Positions 17,343 through 24,717 of a DNA stretch of 26,311 nucleotides are shown one piece after another; position 1 is the stretch's first letter; every line of letters begins with the position of its first letter. Origin of the DNA: JALORV01 sp035429725. GTDB taxonomy: Bacteria > Pseudomonadota > Gammaproteobacteria > Burkholderiales > Burkholderiaceae_F. The translations under genes and the position numbers were made by a program. The DNA is taken from contig DAOMFI010000034.1 of assembly GCA_035429725.1 (NCBI GenBank), positions 1 through 26,311 of the forward strand, read 5' to 3'. Under the pieces are notes generated by a model that was given only the letters and a program-made list of their open reading frames with translations, made no database searches and was not told the DNA's origin.

Positions 17343-17365
17343 TCCCGACGAAATTTATCGGGAAT
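17341..17365 (+). promoter_or_regulatory. IscR type-1-like operator overlapping the isc transcription start
   Basis: A 25-bp dyad runs from ATTCCCGAC through an A/T centre to TCGGGAAT. Aligned by hand to the E. coli IscR type-1 consensus (25 bp, ATASYYGAC half-site), about 20 of 25 positions agree, including both half-site cores. A third inverted half-site (GTCGGGATT, 17326-17334) lies upstream within the promoter spacer. The site spans the -10 edge and the expected start, so [2Fe-2S]-IscR would repress here. Confidence 0.72.
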
Positions 17366-17373
17366 CTTTGCCT

Positions 17374-17398
17374 GGGCGTCGGGTCACACCTGACGTCC
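17374..17398 (+). promoter_or_regulatory. Hairpin in the iscR 5' leader
   Basis: An 11-pair stem including two G-T pairs (CGTCGGGT against ACCTGACG, extended by GGG against TCC) has a 3-base loop CAC and lies just before the AGGAAGG ribosome binding site of iscR. It may protect or regulate the message; no T-run follows. Confidence 0.35.
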
Positions 17399-17417
17399 CC
17401 TTTCAGGAAGGCTAACG

Positions 17418-17918
17418 ATGAGACTGACGACCAAAGGCCGCTTCGCCGTCACGGCCATGATCGACCTCGCGCTGCGCGAGCACAACGGCCCGGTCACGCT
17501 GGCGGGGATCAGTCAGCGGCAAAAGATTTCCCTCTCATATCTCGAGCAGCTCTTCGGCAAGCTACGGCGCCACGAGCTGGTCGAAAGCACGCGCGGACCG
17601 GGCGGCGGCTACACGCTGGGCCGTGTGGCGAAGGACATCACGGTCGCCGACATCATCTTCGCGGTCGATGAGCCGCTCGACGCGACACAGTGCGGCGGCA
17701 AGGAGAACTGTCTGGATGACCAGCGTTGCATGACCCACGACCTGTGGGCGAACCTGAACGCGAAAATGGTCGAATACCTGGACTCCGTCAGCCTGGCCGA
17801 CCTGGTCGAGCAGCAGAAGATGCGCGCGGACAAGCCCGCCGCGCCGTCCGTGTTGCACGATAATCGTCCGCGCTCGCGCGCCGAAACCGACGTCAAGAAC
17901 GAGACCGCGCTCACGTAA
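17418..17918 (+). CDS. iscR: Fe-S cluster regulator IscR
   Basis: IscR is an Rrf2-family repressor that senses Fe-S sufficiency by holding a [2Fe-2S] cluster and represses its own operon. The 166-residue protein has the winged helix MRLTTKGRFAVTAMIDLAL..., recognition-helix region SLSYLEQLFGKLR and wing GPGGGYTLGR. The cluster ligands C92, C98, C104 and H107 lie at exactly the E. coli positions. AGGAAGG precedes ATG 17418. It heads the isc operon downstream of a matching type-1-like operator, so autoregulation is likely. Confidence 0.97.
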   Translation: MRLTTKGRFAVTAMIDLALREHNGPVTLAGISQRQKISLSYLEQLFGKLRRHELVESTRGPGGGYTLGRVAKDITVADIIFAVDEPLDATQCGGKENCLDDQRCMTHDLWANLNAKMVEYLDSVSLADLVEQQKMRADKPAAPSVLHDNRPRSRAETDVKNETALT

Positions 17919-17931
17919 TCAGGCCAGCATC

Positions 17932-19140
17932 ATGCAGCTTCCGATTTACCTCGACTATTCCGCGACGACGCCGGTCGACCCGCGCGTCGTCGACGCCATG
18001 ATCCCGTGGCTTCGTGACCATTTCGGCAACCCGGCCTCGCGCAGCCACGCTTTTGGCTGGGAAGCGGAGAAGGCGGTGGAGCAGGCCCGGGCAAACGTGG
18101 CGGCGCTCGTCAACTGCGACCCGCGCGAACTCGTCTGGACGTCCGGCGCGACCGAGTCGATCAACCTCGCGCTCAAGGGCGCCGCCCACTTCTACAAGGA
18201 CAAGGGCAGGCACCTCGTCACGGTCAAGACCGAGCACAAGGCGACGCTCGACACGATGCGCGAACTTGAGCGCGAGGGCTTCGAGGTCACGTACCTGGAT
18301 GTGCAGCCCAACGGGCTGCTCGACCTCGTCCGGTTCGAAGCGGCGCTCCGTCCCGATACGGCGCTGGTTTCGGTGATGTATGTGAACAATGAGATCGGGG
18401 TGATCCAGGACATCCCGGCGATCGGCGAACTGTGCCGGTCCCGCGGCATCATCTTTCACGTCGATGCGGCGCAGGCGACCGGCAAGGTGCAGATCGACCT
18501 CGCGCAGCTGAAGGTCGACCTGATGTCGTTCTCGGCGCACAAGACCTACGGCCCGAAGGGCGTCGGGGCGCTCTACGTCCGGCGCAAGCCGCGCGTGCGG
18601 CTCGAAGCACAGATGCACGGCGGCGGCCACGAGCGTGGGTTGCGGTCCGGCACGTTGCCTACGCACCAGATTGTCGGCATGGGCGAGGCCTTCCGCATCG
18701 CGCGCGAGGAAATGGCCACCGAGAACGAGCGCATCCGCATGCTGCGCGACCGGCTCTGGACGGGTCTTTCGCAGATCGAGCAGGTGTTCCTCAATGGCGA
18801 CTGGGAACATCGTGTGCCGCACAACCTCAACGTGAGTTTCAATTTCGTCGAGGGCGAGAGCCTGATCATGGCGATCAAGGATGTCGCGGTCTCTTCGGGT
18901 TCTGCCTGCACGTCGGCGAGTCTCGAGCCCTCCTATGTGTTGCGCGCCCTGGGCCGCAGCGACGAACTGGCCCACAGCTCGATCCGCTTCACAGTCGGCC
19001 GCTTCACGACGGAGGAAGAGATCGACTACACGGTCAGTCTGCTGACGCGCCAGGTGGCGCGCTTGCGGGAGATGTCGCCACTGTGGGAGATGTACAAGGA
19101 CGGCATCGACCTGAGCACGGTGCAGTGGGCGGCGCACTAA
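17932..19140 (+). CDS. iscS: Cysteine desulfurase IscS
   Basis: IscS uses PLP to remove sulfur from cysteine and passes the persulfide to IscU and to tRNA thiolation partners. The 402-residue protein shows YLDYSATTPVDPRVV and HKATLDTMRELE. The PLP lysine is K204 in SFSAHKTYGPKG, and the mobile-loop catalytic cysteine is C326 in SSGSACTSASLEPSYVLRALG (a family group I loop). The start lies 13 bases after iscR with a weak ribosome binding site, suggesting coupling. A 100-base spacer with two hairpins separates it from iscU. Confidence 0.98.
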   Translation: MQLPIYLDYSATTPVDPRVVDAMIPWLRDHFGNPASRSHAFGWEAEKAVEQARANVAALVNCDPRELVWTSGATESINLALKGAAHFYKDKGRHLVTVKTEHKATLDTMRELEREGFEVTYLDVQPNGLLDLVRFEAALRPDTALVSVMYVNNEIGVIQDIPAIGELCRSRGIIFHVDAAQATGKVQIDLAQLKVDLMSFSAHKTYGPKGVGALYVRRKPRVRLEAQMHGGGHERGLRSGTLPTHQIVGMGEAFRIAREEMATENERIRMLRDRLWTGLSQIEQVFLNGDWEHRVPHNLNVSFNFVEGESLIMAIKDVAVSSGSACTSASLEPSYVLRALGRSDELAHSSIRFTVGRFTTEEEIDYTVSLLTRQVARLREMSPLWEMYKDGIDLSTVQWAAH

Positions 19141-19147
19141 GGAGGGC

Positions 19148-19175
19148 GCACGAAAGTACAACCCTACTTTCGTGC
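19148..19175 (+). promoter_or_regulatory. First iscS-iscU intercistronic hairpin
   Basis: GCACGAAAGTA (19148-19158) and TACTTTCGTGC (19165-19175) form a perfect 11-bp stem with loop CAACCC, starting seven bases after the iscS stop. No T-run follows at once. It could be a 3'-end stabiliser of an iscRS message or a processing site. Confidence 0.6.
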
Positions 19176-19185
19176 GGTTGGATTG

Positions 19186-19217
19186 AAAAAATCACTGGCG
19201 GAGCCAGATGATTTTTT
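19186..19217 (+). terminator. Second iscS-iscU hairpin, attenuator-like
   Basis: AAAAAATCA-CTGGC pairs with GCCAG-TGATTTTTT with a single bulged A and a GGA loop, giving 14 pairs. The short GC stem with an A-tract before and a T6 tract after has the layout of a partial intrinsic terminator within the operon. Full termination would cut off iscU onward, so partial read-through is the sensible reading. Confidence 0.55.
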
Positions 19218-19240
19218 GAAGGCAAAGGCGAGGAAACGGC

Positions 19241-19654
19241 ATGGCATACAGCAGCAAGGTCATTGATCACTACGAAAACCCGCGCAACGTCGGTTCGTTC
19301 GACAAGGGCGACGGCAGCGTCGGCACCGGCATGGTCGGCGCTCCGGCCTGCGGCGACGTGATGAAGCTGCAGATCAAGGTCAATGAGCAGGGCGTGATCG
19401 AGGACGCCCGCTTCAAGACCTACGGCTGCGGCTCGGCGATTGCGTCGTCGTCGCTGGTGACGGAGTGGGTCAAGGGCAAGACTCTTGACCAGGCCGCCAC
19501 GATCCGCAACACGCAGATCGCCGAGGAACTCGCGCTGCCCCCGGTGAAGATCCACTGCTCGATCCTGGCCGAGGATGCGATCAAGGCGGCGATCGACGAC
19601 TATCGCAAGAAGCACGGTGCGGCCGAAGCGCCGACGGAACAGAAAGCGGCCTGA
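19241..19654 (+). CDS. iscU: Fe-S cluster scaffold IscU
   Basis: IscU is the scaffold on which [2Fe-2S] clusters are assembled from IscS sulfur. The 137-residue protein has ligands C37, C63 and C106, with D39 and H105, and the HscA recognition motif LPPVK at 99-103. All are at standard positions. A short Ala/Glu-rich tail extends beyond the usual 128 residues. GAGGAAA lies before ATG 19241. It follows the hairpin-bearing spacer after iscS. Confidence 0.98.
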   Translation: MAYSSKVIDHYENPRNVGSFDKGDGSVGTGMVGAPACGDVMKLQIKVNEQGVIEDARFKTYGCGSAIASSSLVTEWVKGKTLDQAATIRNTQIAEELALPPVKIHCSILAEDAIKAAIDDYRKKHGAAEAPTEQKAA

Positions 19655-19675
19655 CGCGATTCAGGGAGAGAGGCA

Positions 19676-19999
19676 ATGGCAGTCACGATGACGGAACGTG
19701 CGGCGCAACACGTCGCGAACTTTCTCGAGAAGCGGGGCAAGGGTGTCGGGCTGCGGCTGGGAGTTCGCACGACCGGCTGCTCGGGCATGGCCTACAAGCT
19801 CGAGTACGCCGACGCGGTGCAGCCCGAGGATCAGTCGTTCGAGTGTCACGGCGTGAAGATCCTGGTCGATCCCAAGAGCCTGGCGTACATCGACGGCACC
19901 GAACTGGACTTCGTGCGCGAGGGCCTGAACGAAGGTTTTCGCTTCAACAATCCGAACGAAAAGAACCGCTGCGGCTGCGGCGAGTCCTTCAATATCTAG
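19676..19999 (+). CDS. iscA: A-type Fe-S carrier IscA
   Basis: IscA carries iron or Fe-S clusters to apo-proteins. The 107-residue protein has the three conserved cysteines C35 (TTGCSG), C99 and C101 (RCGCGESF). GGGAGAGAGG precedes the ATG. It sits between iscU and hscB as in the canonical operon. Confidence 0.97.
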   Translation: MAVTMTERAAQHVANFLEKRGKGVGLRLGVRTTGCSGMAYKLEYADAVQPEDQSFECHGVKILVDPKSLAYIDGTELDFVREGLNEGFRFNNPNEKNRCGCGESFNI

Positions 20000-20003
20000 T
20001 CGA

Positions 20004-20035
20004 GGCCGCCGGGCCCCTGGCGTGCCCGGCCGGCC
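20004..20035 (+). promoter_or_regulatory. GC-rich hairpin in the iscA-hscB spacer
   Basis: GGCCG-CCGGGC pairs with GCCCGG-CGGCC, with one bulged C and a 9-base loop, filling nearly all of the 45-base gap. It lies just ahead of hscB, which lacks a clear ribosome binding site, so it could lower hscB translation. There is no T-run. Confidence 0.45.
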
Positions 20036-20044
20036 ATCCTTCCG

Positions 20045-20584
20045 ATGTCGCACCCCGACCACTTCGCGTTGTTCGCAATGCCGGCGCGCTTCGCGCTGGA
20101 CGAGGCGGAGCTCGAGCGGGCGCACAAGGACGTGCAGAGCAAGGTGCATCCGGACCGCTTTGCCTCCGGCAGCGCGGCCGAACGGCGTGTCGCGATGCAA
20201 TGGGCGGCACGGGCCAACGAGGCCTATCGCACGCTGAAGTCTCCGCTTTCGCGCGCGGCGTTTCTCTGTGAGCGTGCCGGCGTGGCGATCGACGCCAACG
20301 TCAATACATCCATGCCGCTGGACTTCCTGGCGCAGCAAATGGAGTGGCGCGAGGCGCTGGACGAGGCCCGCGCGGACGGGGATGCATCGCGCCTGGCTGC
20401 ATTGACCCGCGAGATCGACAAGGTGCATGAGCAGCTGATCTCCGAGCTTGCGACCGCGCTCGACGTGCGGAGCGATTACGCGGGTGCCGCCGGATTGGTG
20501 CGGCGGCTGATGTTCGTCGACAAGTTCCGCGACGAGTTGCGTTCCGCAGTCGAGGCGCAGACCGCGCCGAAGGCATCCGCATAA
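20045..20584 (+). CDS. hscB: Fe-S assembly co-chaperone HscB
   Basis: HscB is a J-domain protein that delivers IscU to HscA and stimulates its ATPase. The 179-residue product has an N-terminal J domain with the HPD motif at 35-37 (KVHPDRF) and a C-terminal HSCB helical domain for IscU binding (MPLDFLAQQMEWREALDEA). The TAA stop overlaps the hscA ATG as TAATG. No strong ribosome binding site is seen before ATG 20045. Confidence 0.97.
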   Translation: MSHPDHFALFAMPARFALDEAELERAHKDVQSKVHPDRFASGSAAERRVAMQWAARANEAYRTLKSPLSRAAFLCERAGVAIDANVNTSMPLDFLAQQMEWREALDEARADGDASRLAALTREIDKVHEQLISELATALDVRSDYAGAAGLVRRLMFVDKFRDELRSAVEAQTAPKASA

Positions 20585-22464
20585 TGGCTCTGCTGCAGAT
20601 CGCCGAACCGGGGGAGTCGGCGGCACCGCACCAGCACCGGCATGCGGTCGGAATCGACCTCGGTACCACGAATTCGCTGGTTGCCACGGTTCGCAACAGC
20701 ATCCCGGTCGTCATCGATGATGCCGAGGGCCGCGCGCTGCTGCCGTCGATCGTCCGCTACCGGGCTGACGGCACGGCCGAAGTCGGCTACGCGGCACAGA
20801 AGCACCAGTCGCTCGATCCGCGCAACACGATCGTGTCGGTCAAGCGCTTCATGGGTCGCGCGCATTCGGATGTCCTGCACGTCGAGAGCATGCCCTACGA
20901 CTTCGTCGATCGCGGCGAGGATGCGCCGGGAATGCTGCAGCTTCGTACCGCGGCGGGGGTCAAGAGTCCGGTCGAGGTTTCGGCGGAAATCCTGAAGGCC
21001 CTGCGCGAGCGCGCCGAGCAGTACCTCGGCGGTGATCTCGTCGGCGCAGTCATCACGGTCCCGGCCTACTTCGACGATGCCCAGCGGCAGGCCACGAAGG
21101 ATGCGGCCCGACTTGCCGGCCTCAACGTCCTGCGCCTGCTGAACGAGCCGACGGCGGCCGCCGTTGCCTACGGGCTCGACCATGCGGCCGAAGGCACCTA
21201 CGCGGTGTACGACCTCGGCGGAGGCACGTTTGACGTCTCGATCCTGAAGCTCACCAAGGGCGTGTTCGAGGTGCTCGCGACTGGCGGCGACTCTGCACTC
21301 GGAGGCGACGACTTCGACCATCGGCTTTTCTGCTGGATCATCGAGCAGGCGAAGTTGCTCCCACTGTCGGCGCACGACTCCCGCACGCTCATGGTCAAGG
21401 CGCGCGAAGTGAAGGAGCGGTTGTCGGTCGAAACCGAAGTCCGCGCGAATGCGCTGCTGTCGACCGGCGAGGTCGTCGATGTCCCGGCCGACAGCCAGAC
21501 GTTCGCGCGCATGACGCAACCTCTGATCGACAAGACCCTGGCCGCGTGCCGCAAGGCGCTGCAGGATGCCGGGCTCAAGGCGACGGACATCGACGGCGTC
21601 GTGATGGTTGGCGGCGCGACACGGATGCCGCACGTACGCAAGGCCGTCGGCGCATTCTTCGGCCAGACGCCGCTGACCAACATTGATCCGGACAAGGTTG
21701 TCGCGCTCGGGGCGGCGATGCAGGCGAACCTGCTCGCCGGGAATCATGCCGCGGGCGAGGACTGGCTGCTGCTCGACGTGATCCCGCTGTCGCTCGGGCT
21801 CGAGACGATGGGTGGTCTGGTCGAGAAGATCATTCCGCGCAACGCGACGATTCCGGTGGCGCGGGCGCAGGAATTCACGACCTTCCGCGATGGCCAGACG
21901 GCGATGGCGATCCACGTCGTGCAGGGCGAGCGCGAACTCGTCAGCGACTGCCGGTCGCTCGCGCGCTTCGAGCTACGCGGCATTCCGCCGATGGTGGCCG
22001 GCGCCGCACGGATCCGGGTGACGTTCACGGTCGACGCCGACGGGCTGCTGTCCGTCGCGGCGCGCGAGATGGGCAGCGGCGTCGAGGCGGCGATCTCCGT
22101 GAAACCATCGTACGGCCTGTCGGACGATGAAGTTGCGAGGATGCTGCAGGATTCCTTCGGCACGGCCGACGACGACATGCGCGCGCGCGCGCTGCGCGAG
22201 CAGCAGGTGGAGGCGCAGCGGCTCATCGAAGCCACGCGGGCGGCCCTTGCGAGCGATGGCGACCTGCTGGCGGCCGGCGAACGCGAGGCGATCGAGCGTC
22301 TGCTCGCCGATGTCTCGCTCGGTCTGGCCTCGGAGGATCTGGAGGCCGTCCGCCGGGCCACCGAGGCGCTGGTCGCGGGCACGGACGACTTCGCGGCGCG
22401 CCGCATGGACCGCTCGATCCGCGTTGCGCTCGCGGGGCGCTCCGTGGCGGAACTCGCCAAGTAG
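20584..22464 (+). CDS. hscA: Fe-S assembly Hsp70 chaperone HscA
   Basis: HscA is a specialised Hsp70 that binds the LPPVK motif of IscU and drives cluster transfer with ATP. The 626-residue protein starts MALLQIAEPGESAAPHQ, as in E. coli HscA. It carries the Hsp70 phosphate motifs GIDLGTTNS, YDLGGGTFDVSIL and VMVGGATRMPHVR, followed by the substrate domain (LSLGLETMGGLVEKIIPRN) and a helical lid. The start overlaps hscB by one base. Confidence 0.98.
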   Translation: MALLQIAEPGESAAPHQHRHAVGIDLGTTNSLVATVRNSIPVVIDDAEGRALLPSIVRYRADGTAEVGYAAQKHQSLDPRNTIVSVKRFMGRAHSDVLHVESMPYDFVDRGEDAPGMLQLRTAAGVKSPVEVSAEILKALRERAEQYLGGDLVGAVITVPAYFDDAQRQATKDAARLAGLNVLRLLNEPTAAAVAYGLDHAAEGTYAVYDLGGGTFDVSILKLTKGVFEVLATGGDSALGGDDFDHRLFCWIIEQAKLLPLSAHDSRTLMVKAREVKERLSVETEVRANALLSTGEVVDVPADSQTFARMTQPLIDKTLAACRKALQDAGLKATDIDGVVMVGGATRMPHVRKAVGAFFGQTPLTNIDPDKVVALGAAMQANLLAGNHAAGEDWLLLDVIPLSLGLETMGGLVEKIIPRNATIPVARAQEFTTFRDGQTAMAIHVVQGERELVSDCRSLARFELRGIPPMVAGAARIRVTFTVDADGLLSVAAREMGSGVEAAISVKPSYGLSDDEVARMLQDSFGTADDDMRARALREQQVEAQRLIEATRAALASDGDLLAAGEREAIERLLADVSLGLASEDLEAVRRATEALVAGTDDFAARRMDRSIRVALAGRSVAELAK

Positions 22465-22481
22465 CGCAGGCGGGTCGCGCC

Positions 22482-22820
22482 ATGCCCAAGATCACCGTAC
22501 TCCCCCACGAGGAGCTGTGCCCGAACGGCAAGGAGTTCGAGGTCGCGCCCGGAGTGTCCTTGACGGATGCACTGCTCGACCACGGCGTCGACATCGAGCA
22601 TGCCTGCGGCAAGGTGGCCGCCTGCACGACCTGTCATTGCATCGTGCGCAAGGGTTTCGAGTCGCTGCCTCCGGCTGAAGACAAGGAGGAGGACCTCCTT
22701 GATCGCGCCTGGGGCCTGACTCCGGTTTCGCGTCTGTCGTGCCAGGCCATCGTGCAGAACACGGATCTGACGATCGAGATTCCGAAGTACAGCATCAATT
22801 ACGCCAAGGAACTGCACTAG
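22482..22820 (+). CDS. fdx: Isc-type [2Fe-2S] ferredoxin
   Basis: This adrenodoxin-type ferredoxin supplies electrons for cluster assembly. The 112-residue protein has the cluster ligands C42, C48, C51 and C87 (ACGKVAACTTC ... RLSCQA), at the same positions as E. coli Fdx. An extra C53 follows the cluster loop. It lies 17 bases after hscA. Confidence 0.97.
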   Translation: MPKITVLPHEELCPNGKEFEVAPGVSLTDALLDHGVDIEHACGKVAACTTCHCIVRKGFESLPPAEDKEEDLLDRAWGLTPVSRLSCQAIVQNTDLTIEIPKYSINYAKELH

Positions 22821-22868
22821 CTGCCGTGTCGCACGCAAGTGCAACGGACAGGAATGGATGGGGCCGAC

Positions 22869-23063
22869 ATGAAGTGGACCGAAACTCTGGAAATCGCGAT
22901 CGCTCTCGCCGAAGCGCATCCTGACATCGATCCGCGCACGATCCGGTTCACGGACCTGCATCGGTGGGTGTGCGCACTGCCGGGTTTCTCGGACGACCCC
23001 GCGCGGTCCGGCGAGAAGATCCTGGAAGCCATCCAGATGGCATGGATAGACGAGGTCGCGTGA
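22869..23063 (+). CDS. iscX: IscX (YfhJ family) Fe-S assembly modulator
   Basis: IscX binds IscS and iron and modulates assembly rate. The 64-residue acidic protein reads MKWTETLEIAIALAEAHPDIDP then RFTDLHRWVCALPGF, ending KILEAIQMAWIDEVA, a close family match. GATGGGG lies before ATG 22869; a start at 22839 would add ten unconserved residues. The stop overlaps the GTG of the next gene. Confidence 0.95.
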   Translation: MKWTETLEIAIALAEAHPDIDPRTIRFTDLHRWVCALPGFSDDPARSGEKILEAIQMAWIDEVA

Positions 23064-23425
23064 GCGGTCTGTGCGCGCCGCGACTGCTGGCGGCGATTCC
23101 GATGCTCGCGGTTGCCGAAATCGTCGCGGGCGTTGAGTTCTATCGACGCATCGGCTTTACGGTCGTGTACCAGTCAGAAGACTATGCCGCTCTGTCACGC
23201 GACGACGTGCACCTGCACCTGTGGCAGTGCGGAGACCGGACCGTGGCGGATAACACAGCCTGCCGTATGAGGGTCGCTGGCATCGACTTGCTCTATGCCG
23301 AGTGCGAGGCGGCCGGTGCCGTGCATCCGAATGGAGCGTTGCGGCGAACAGGCCGTGGCACACGGGAATTCACGGTGCTGGATCCGCAGGGCGCTGCAAT
23401 CACCTTCGTCGAGTCGGCGGACTAG
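23060..23425 (+). CDS. VOC-superfamily (glyoxalase/bleomycin-resistance-like) protein
   Basis: The 121-residue product is a small vicinal-oxygen-chelate fold protein. It has two beta-alpha-beta-beta-beta modules, from AIPMLAVAEIVAGVEFYRRIGFTVVYQ to the closing EFTVLDPQGAAITFVE. The overall shape is like bleomycin-binding or glyoxalase-related proteins, which bind metals or sequester drugs. Specificity cannot be told. I chose GTG 23060, which overlaps the iscX stop (GTGA); no ATG gives a sensible N-terminus. Its link to iscX suggests isc cotranscription. The stop shares a CTAG palindrome with the convergent gene. Confidence 0.8.
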   Translation: MSGLCAPRLLAAIPMLAVAEIVAGVEFYRRIGFTVVYQSEDYAALSRDDVHLHLWQCGDRTVADNTACRMRVAGIDLLYAECEAAGAVHPNGALRRTGRGTREFTVLDPQGAAITFVESAD

Positions 23426-23724
23426 AACTTCTCGGCGCGGAACACGCCGACGTCGCTGGTGAACAGCGTCACGGCGTAGTGCGGTGCGTATGCGTCGAGA
23501 ACGTGCCGTGCCAGCTTCTCGGCCACGGCGGAATCGACGATGACCTTCATTTCGATCGAGCGGTCCGCCTCCCACTGGGCTTCACGCTCGCCGCGTTCGC
23601 CGCCGCCGCGCACGTCGGTGATCGTGTAGCCGTGTGCTCCGAACTGACGCGCGTCGCGGATGAGGGGCTTCTCGAGCGCCGCTTCCGCGATGATGACGAG
23701 CAGTCTCTTGGCATGCGTTTGCAT
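23422..23724 (-). CDS. P-II-like protein, probable SbtB-type partner of SbtA
   Basis: The protein of about 100 residues has the ferredoxin-like P-II fold pattern: RLLVIIAEAALEKPLIRDARQFGAHGYTITDVRGGGERG, a T-loop-like segment, then SIEMKVIVDSAVAEKLARHVLDAY. GYT-x-x-D and the Gly-rich run recall cyanobacterial SbtB, which binds adenine nucleotides and gates SbtA. It sits 39 bases after the sbtA-like gene on the same strand, strengthening the pairing. ATG 23724 with AAAGG upstream is preferred over GTG 23751. The ligand is unknown. Whether it regulates the transporter is inferred. Confidence 0.78.
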   Translation of the reverse strand: MQTHAKRLLVIIAEAALEKPLIRDARQFGAHGYTITDVRGGGERGEREAQWEADRSIEMKVIVDSAVAEKLARHVLDAYAPHYAVTLFTSDVGVFRAEKF

Positions 23725-23763
23725 TTTCGGGACCTTTGTCCTTATCGCCACTGCAGGTGTCGC

Positions 23764-24717
23764 TCAGCTCCCCAGCCAGCGCGCGTACTGCAGGTAAAGC
23801 GGGATACCGAACGTGATGTTGAACGGGAACGTCACTCCCAGTACGACACCAATCGAGAGTGCGGGATTGGCCTCCGGCACGGCGATCCGCATCGCGGTGG
23901 GTGCGGCGATATACGAGGCGCTCGCCGCGAGCGTCGCCATAAGTGCGGTACCGCCGAGCGATAGGCCCGTCAGATGCCCGACGATCGCGCCAAGAAGGCC
24001 CAACACCACCGGCGCACCGAGTCCAAAGGCGACGAGGAATGCGCCGGCGCGCCGGATGTCACCCAGCCGAGCGCCGACGACCAGCCCCATTTCGAGCAGG
24101 AAGAGCGCCAGCACTCCCTTGAACAGGCCAAAGAACAGCGGCTCGATGGGCGCCAGAGCCTGCGGGCCGGCGACCGCGCCGATGACCAGGCCGCCGAGCA
24201 GCAGCAGAACGCTCTTGCCGAACAGCACCTCATGCACAAGGGCACCCCAGCGCAGCGGTGTGCGTGGCCCGCTCGCAGCGCGCCCTAGCGCGCGTGCGAG
24301 CACGATGCCAACGACGATGCCCGGTGCCTCCATCAGCGCCACCAGCAGCGGCATGTGGGGCTCGCTGGATATGCCTCGTTGCGCGAGCAGGCTGACCGCG
24401 ACGGCGAATGTGACAACAGAAACCGAGCCGTAGTGGGCGGCAATCGATGCTGCGTCGACGACGGCGAGCCGGCCCAGTCCGCGCAGGACGGGGTAGAGCA
24501 GCAACGGAATGGCGGCGCCCAGAAGGATCGCCGCCACGGCCGGCGGCAGCACACTTGCGACCGGTTGCTTCGCGAGTTCGACCCCGCCCTTCAGTCCGAT
24601 GGCGAGCAACAGGAAAATGGAAAGCGTCTCGTACAACGCTTCCGGCAGCCGCAGGTCGCTCTTGGCGAGCCGCGCGACAACGCCGAGCACGAAGAACAGG
24701 ACAACGGCGTCGGTCAC
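23764..24717 (-). CDS. sbtA: SbtA-type sodium-dependent bicarbonate transporter
   Basis: This 317-residue, highly hydrophobic protein has about ten predicted membrane helices. Its near N-terminal segment ARLAKSDLRLPEALYETLSIFLLLAIGLKGGVELAK is characteristic of the SbtA family (Sbt_1). SbtA imports bicarbonate with sodium in cyanobacteria; homologues occur widely in Proteobacteria with less studied roles. The GTG start overlaps the stop of the Nudix gene as GTGA. Family identity is strong; bicarbonate as substrate in this organism is inferred. Confidence 0.88.
   Translation of the reverse strand: MTDAVVLFFVLGVVARLAKSDLRLPEALYETLSIFLLLAIGLKGGVELAKQPVASVLPPAVAAILLGAAIPLLLYPVLRGLGRLAVVDAASIAAHYGSVSVVTFAVAVSLLAQRGISSEPHMPLLVALMEAPGIVVGIVLARALGRAASGPRTPLRWGALVHEVLFGKSVLLLLGGLVIGAVAGPQALAPIEPLFFGLFKGVLALFLLEMGLVVGARLGDIRRAGAFLVAFGLGAPVVLGLLGAIVGHLTGLSLGGTALMATLAASASYIAAPTAMRIAVPEANPALSIGVVLGVTFPFNITFGIPLYLQYARWLGS

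Noticed and set aside
23422..23751. GTG start giving a 109-residue P-II-like protein
   Set aside because: ATG 23724 has AAAGG upstream at proper distance and the P-II fold starts just after it; the extra nine residues add nothing conserved.
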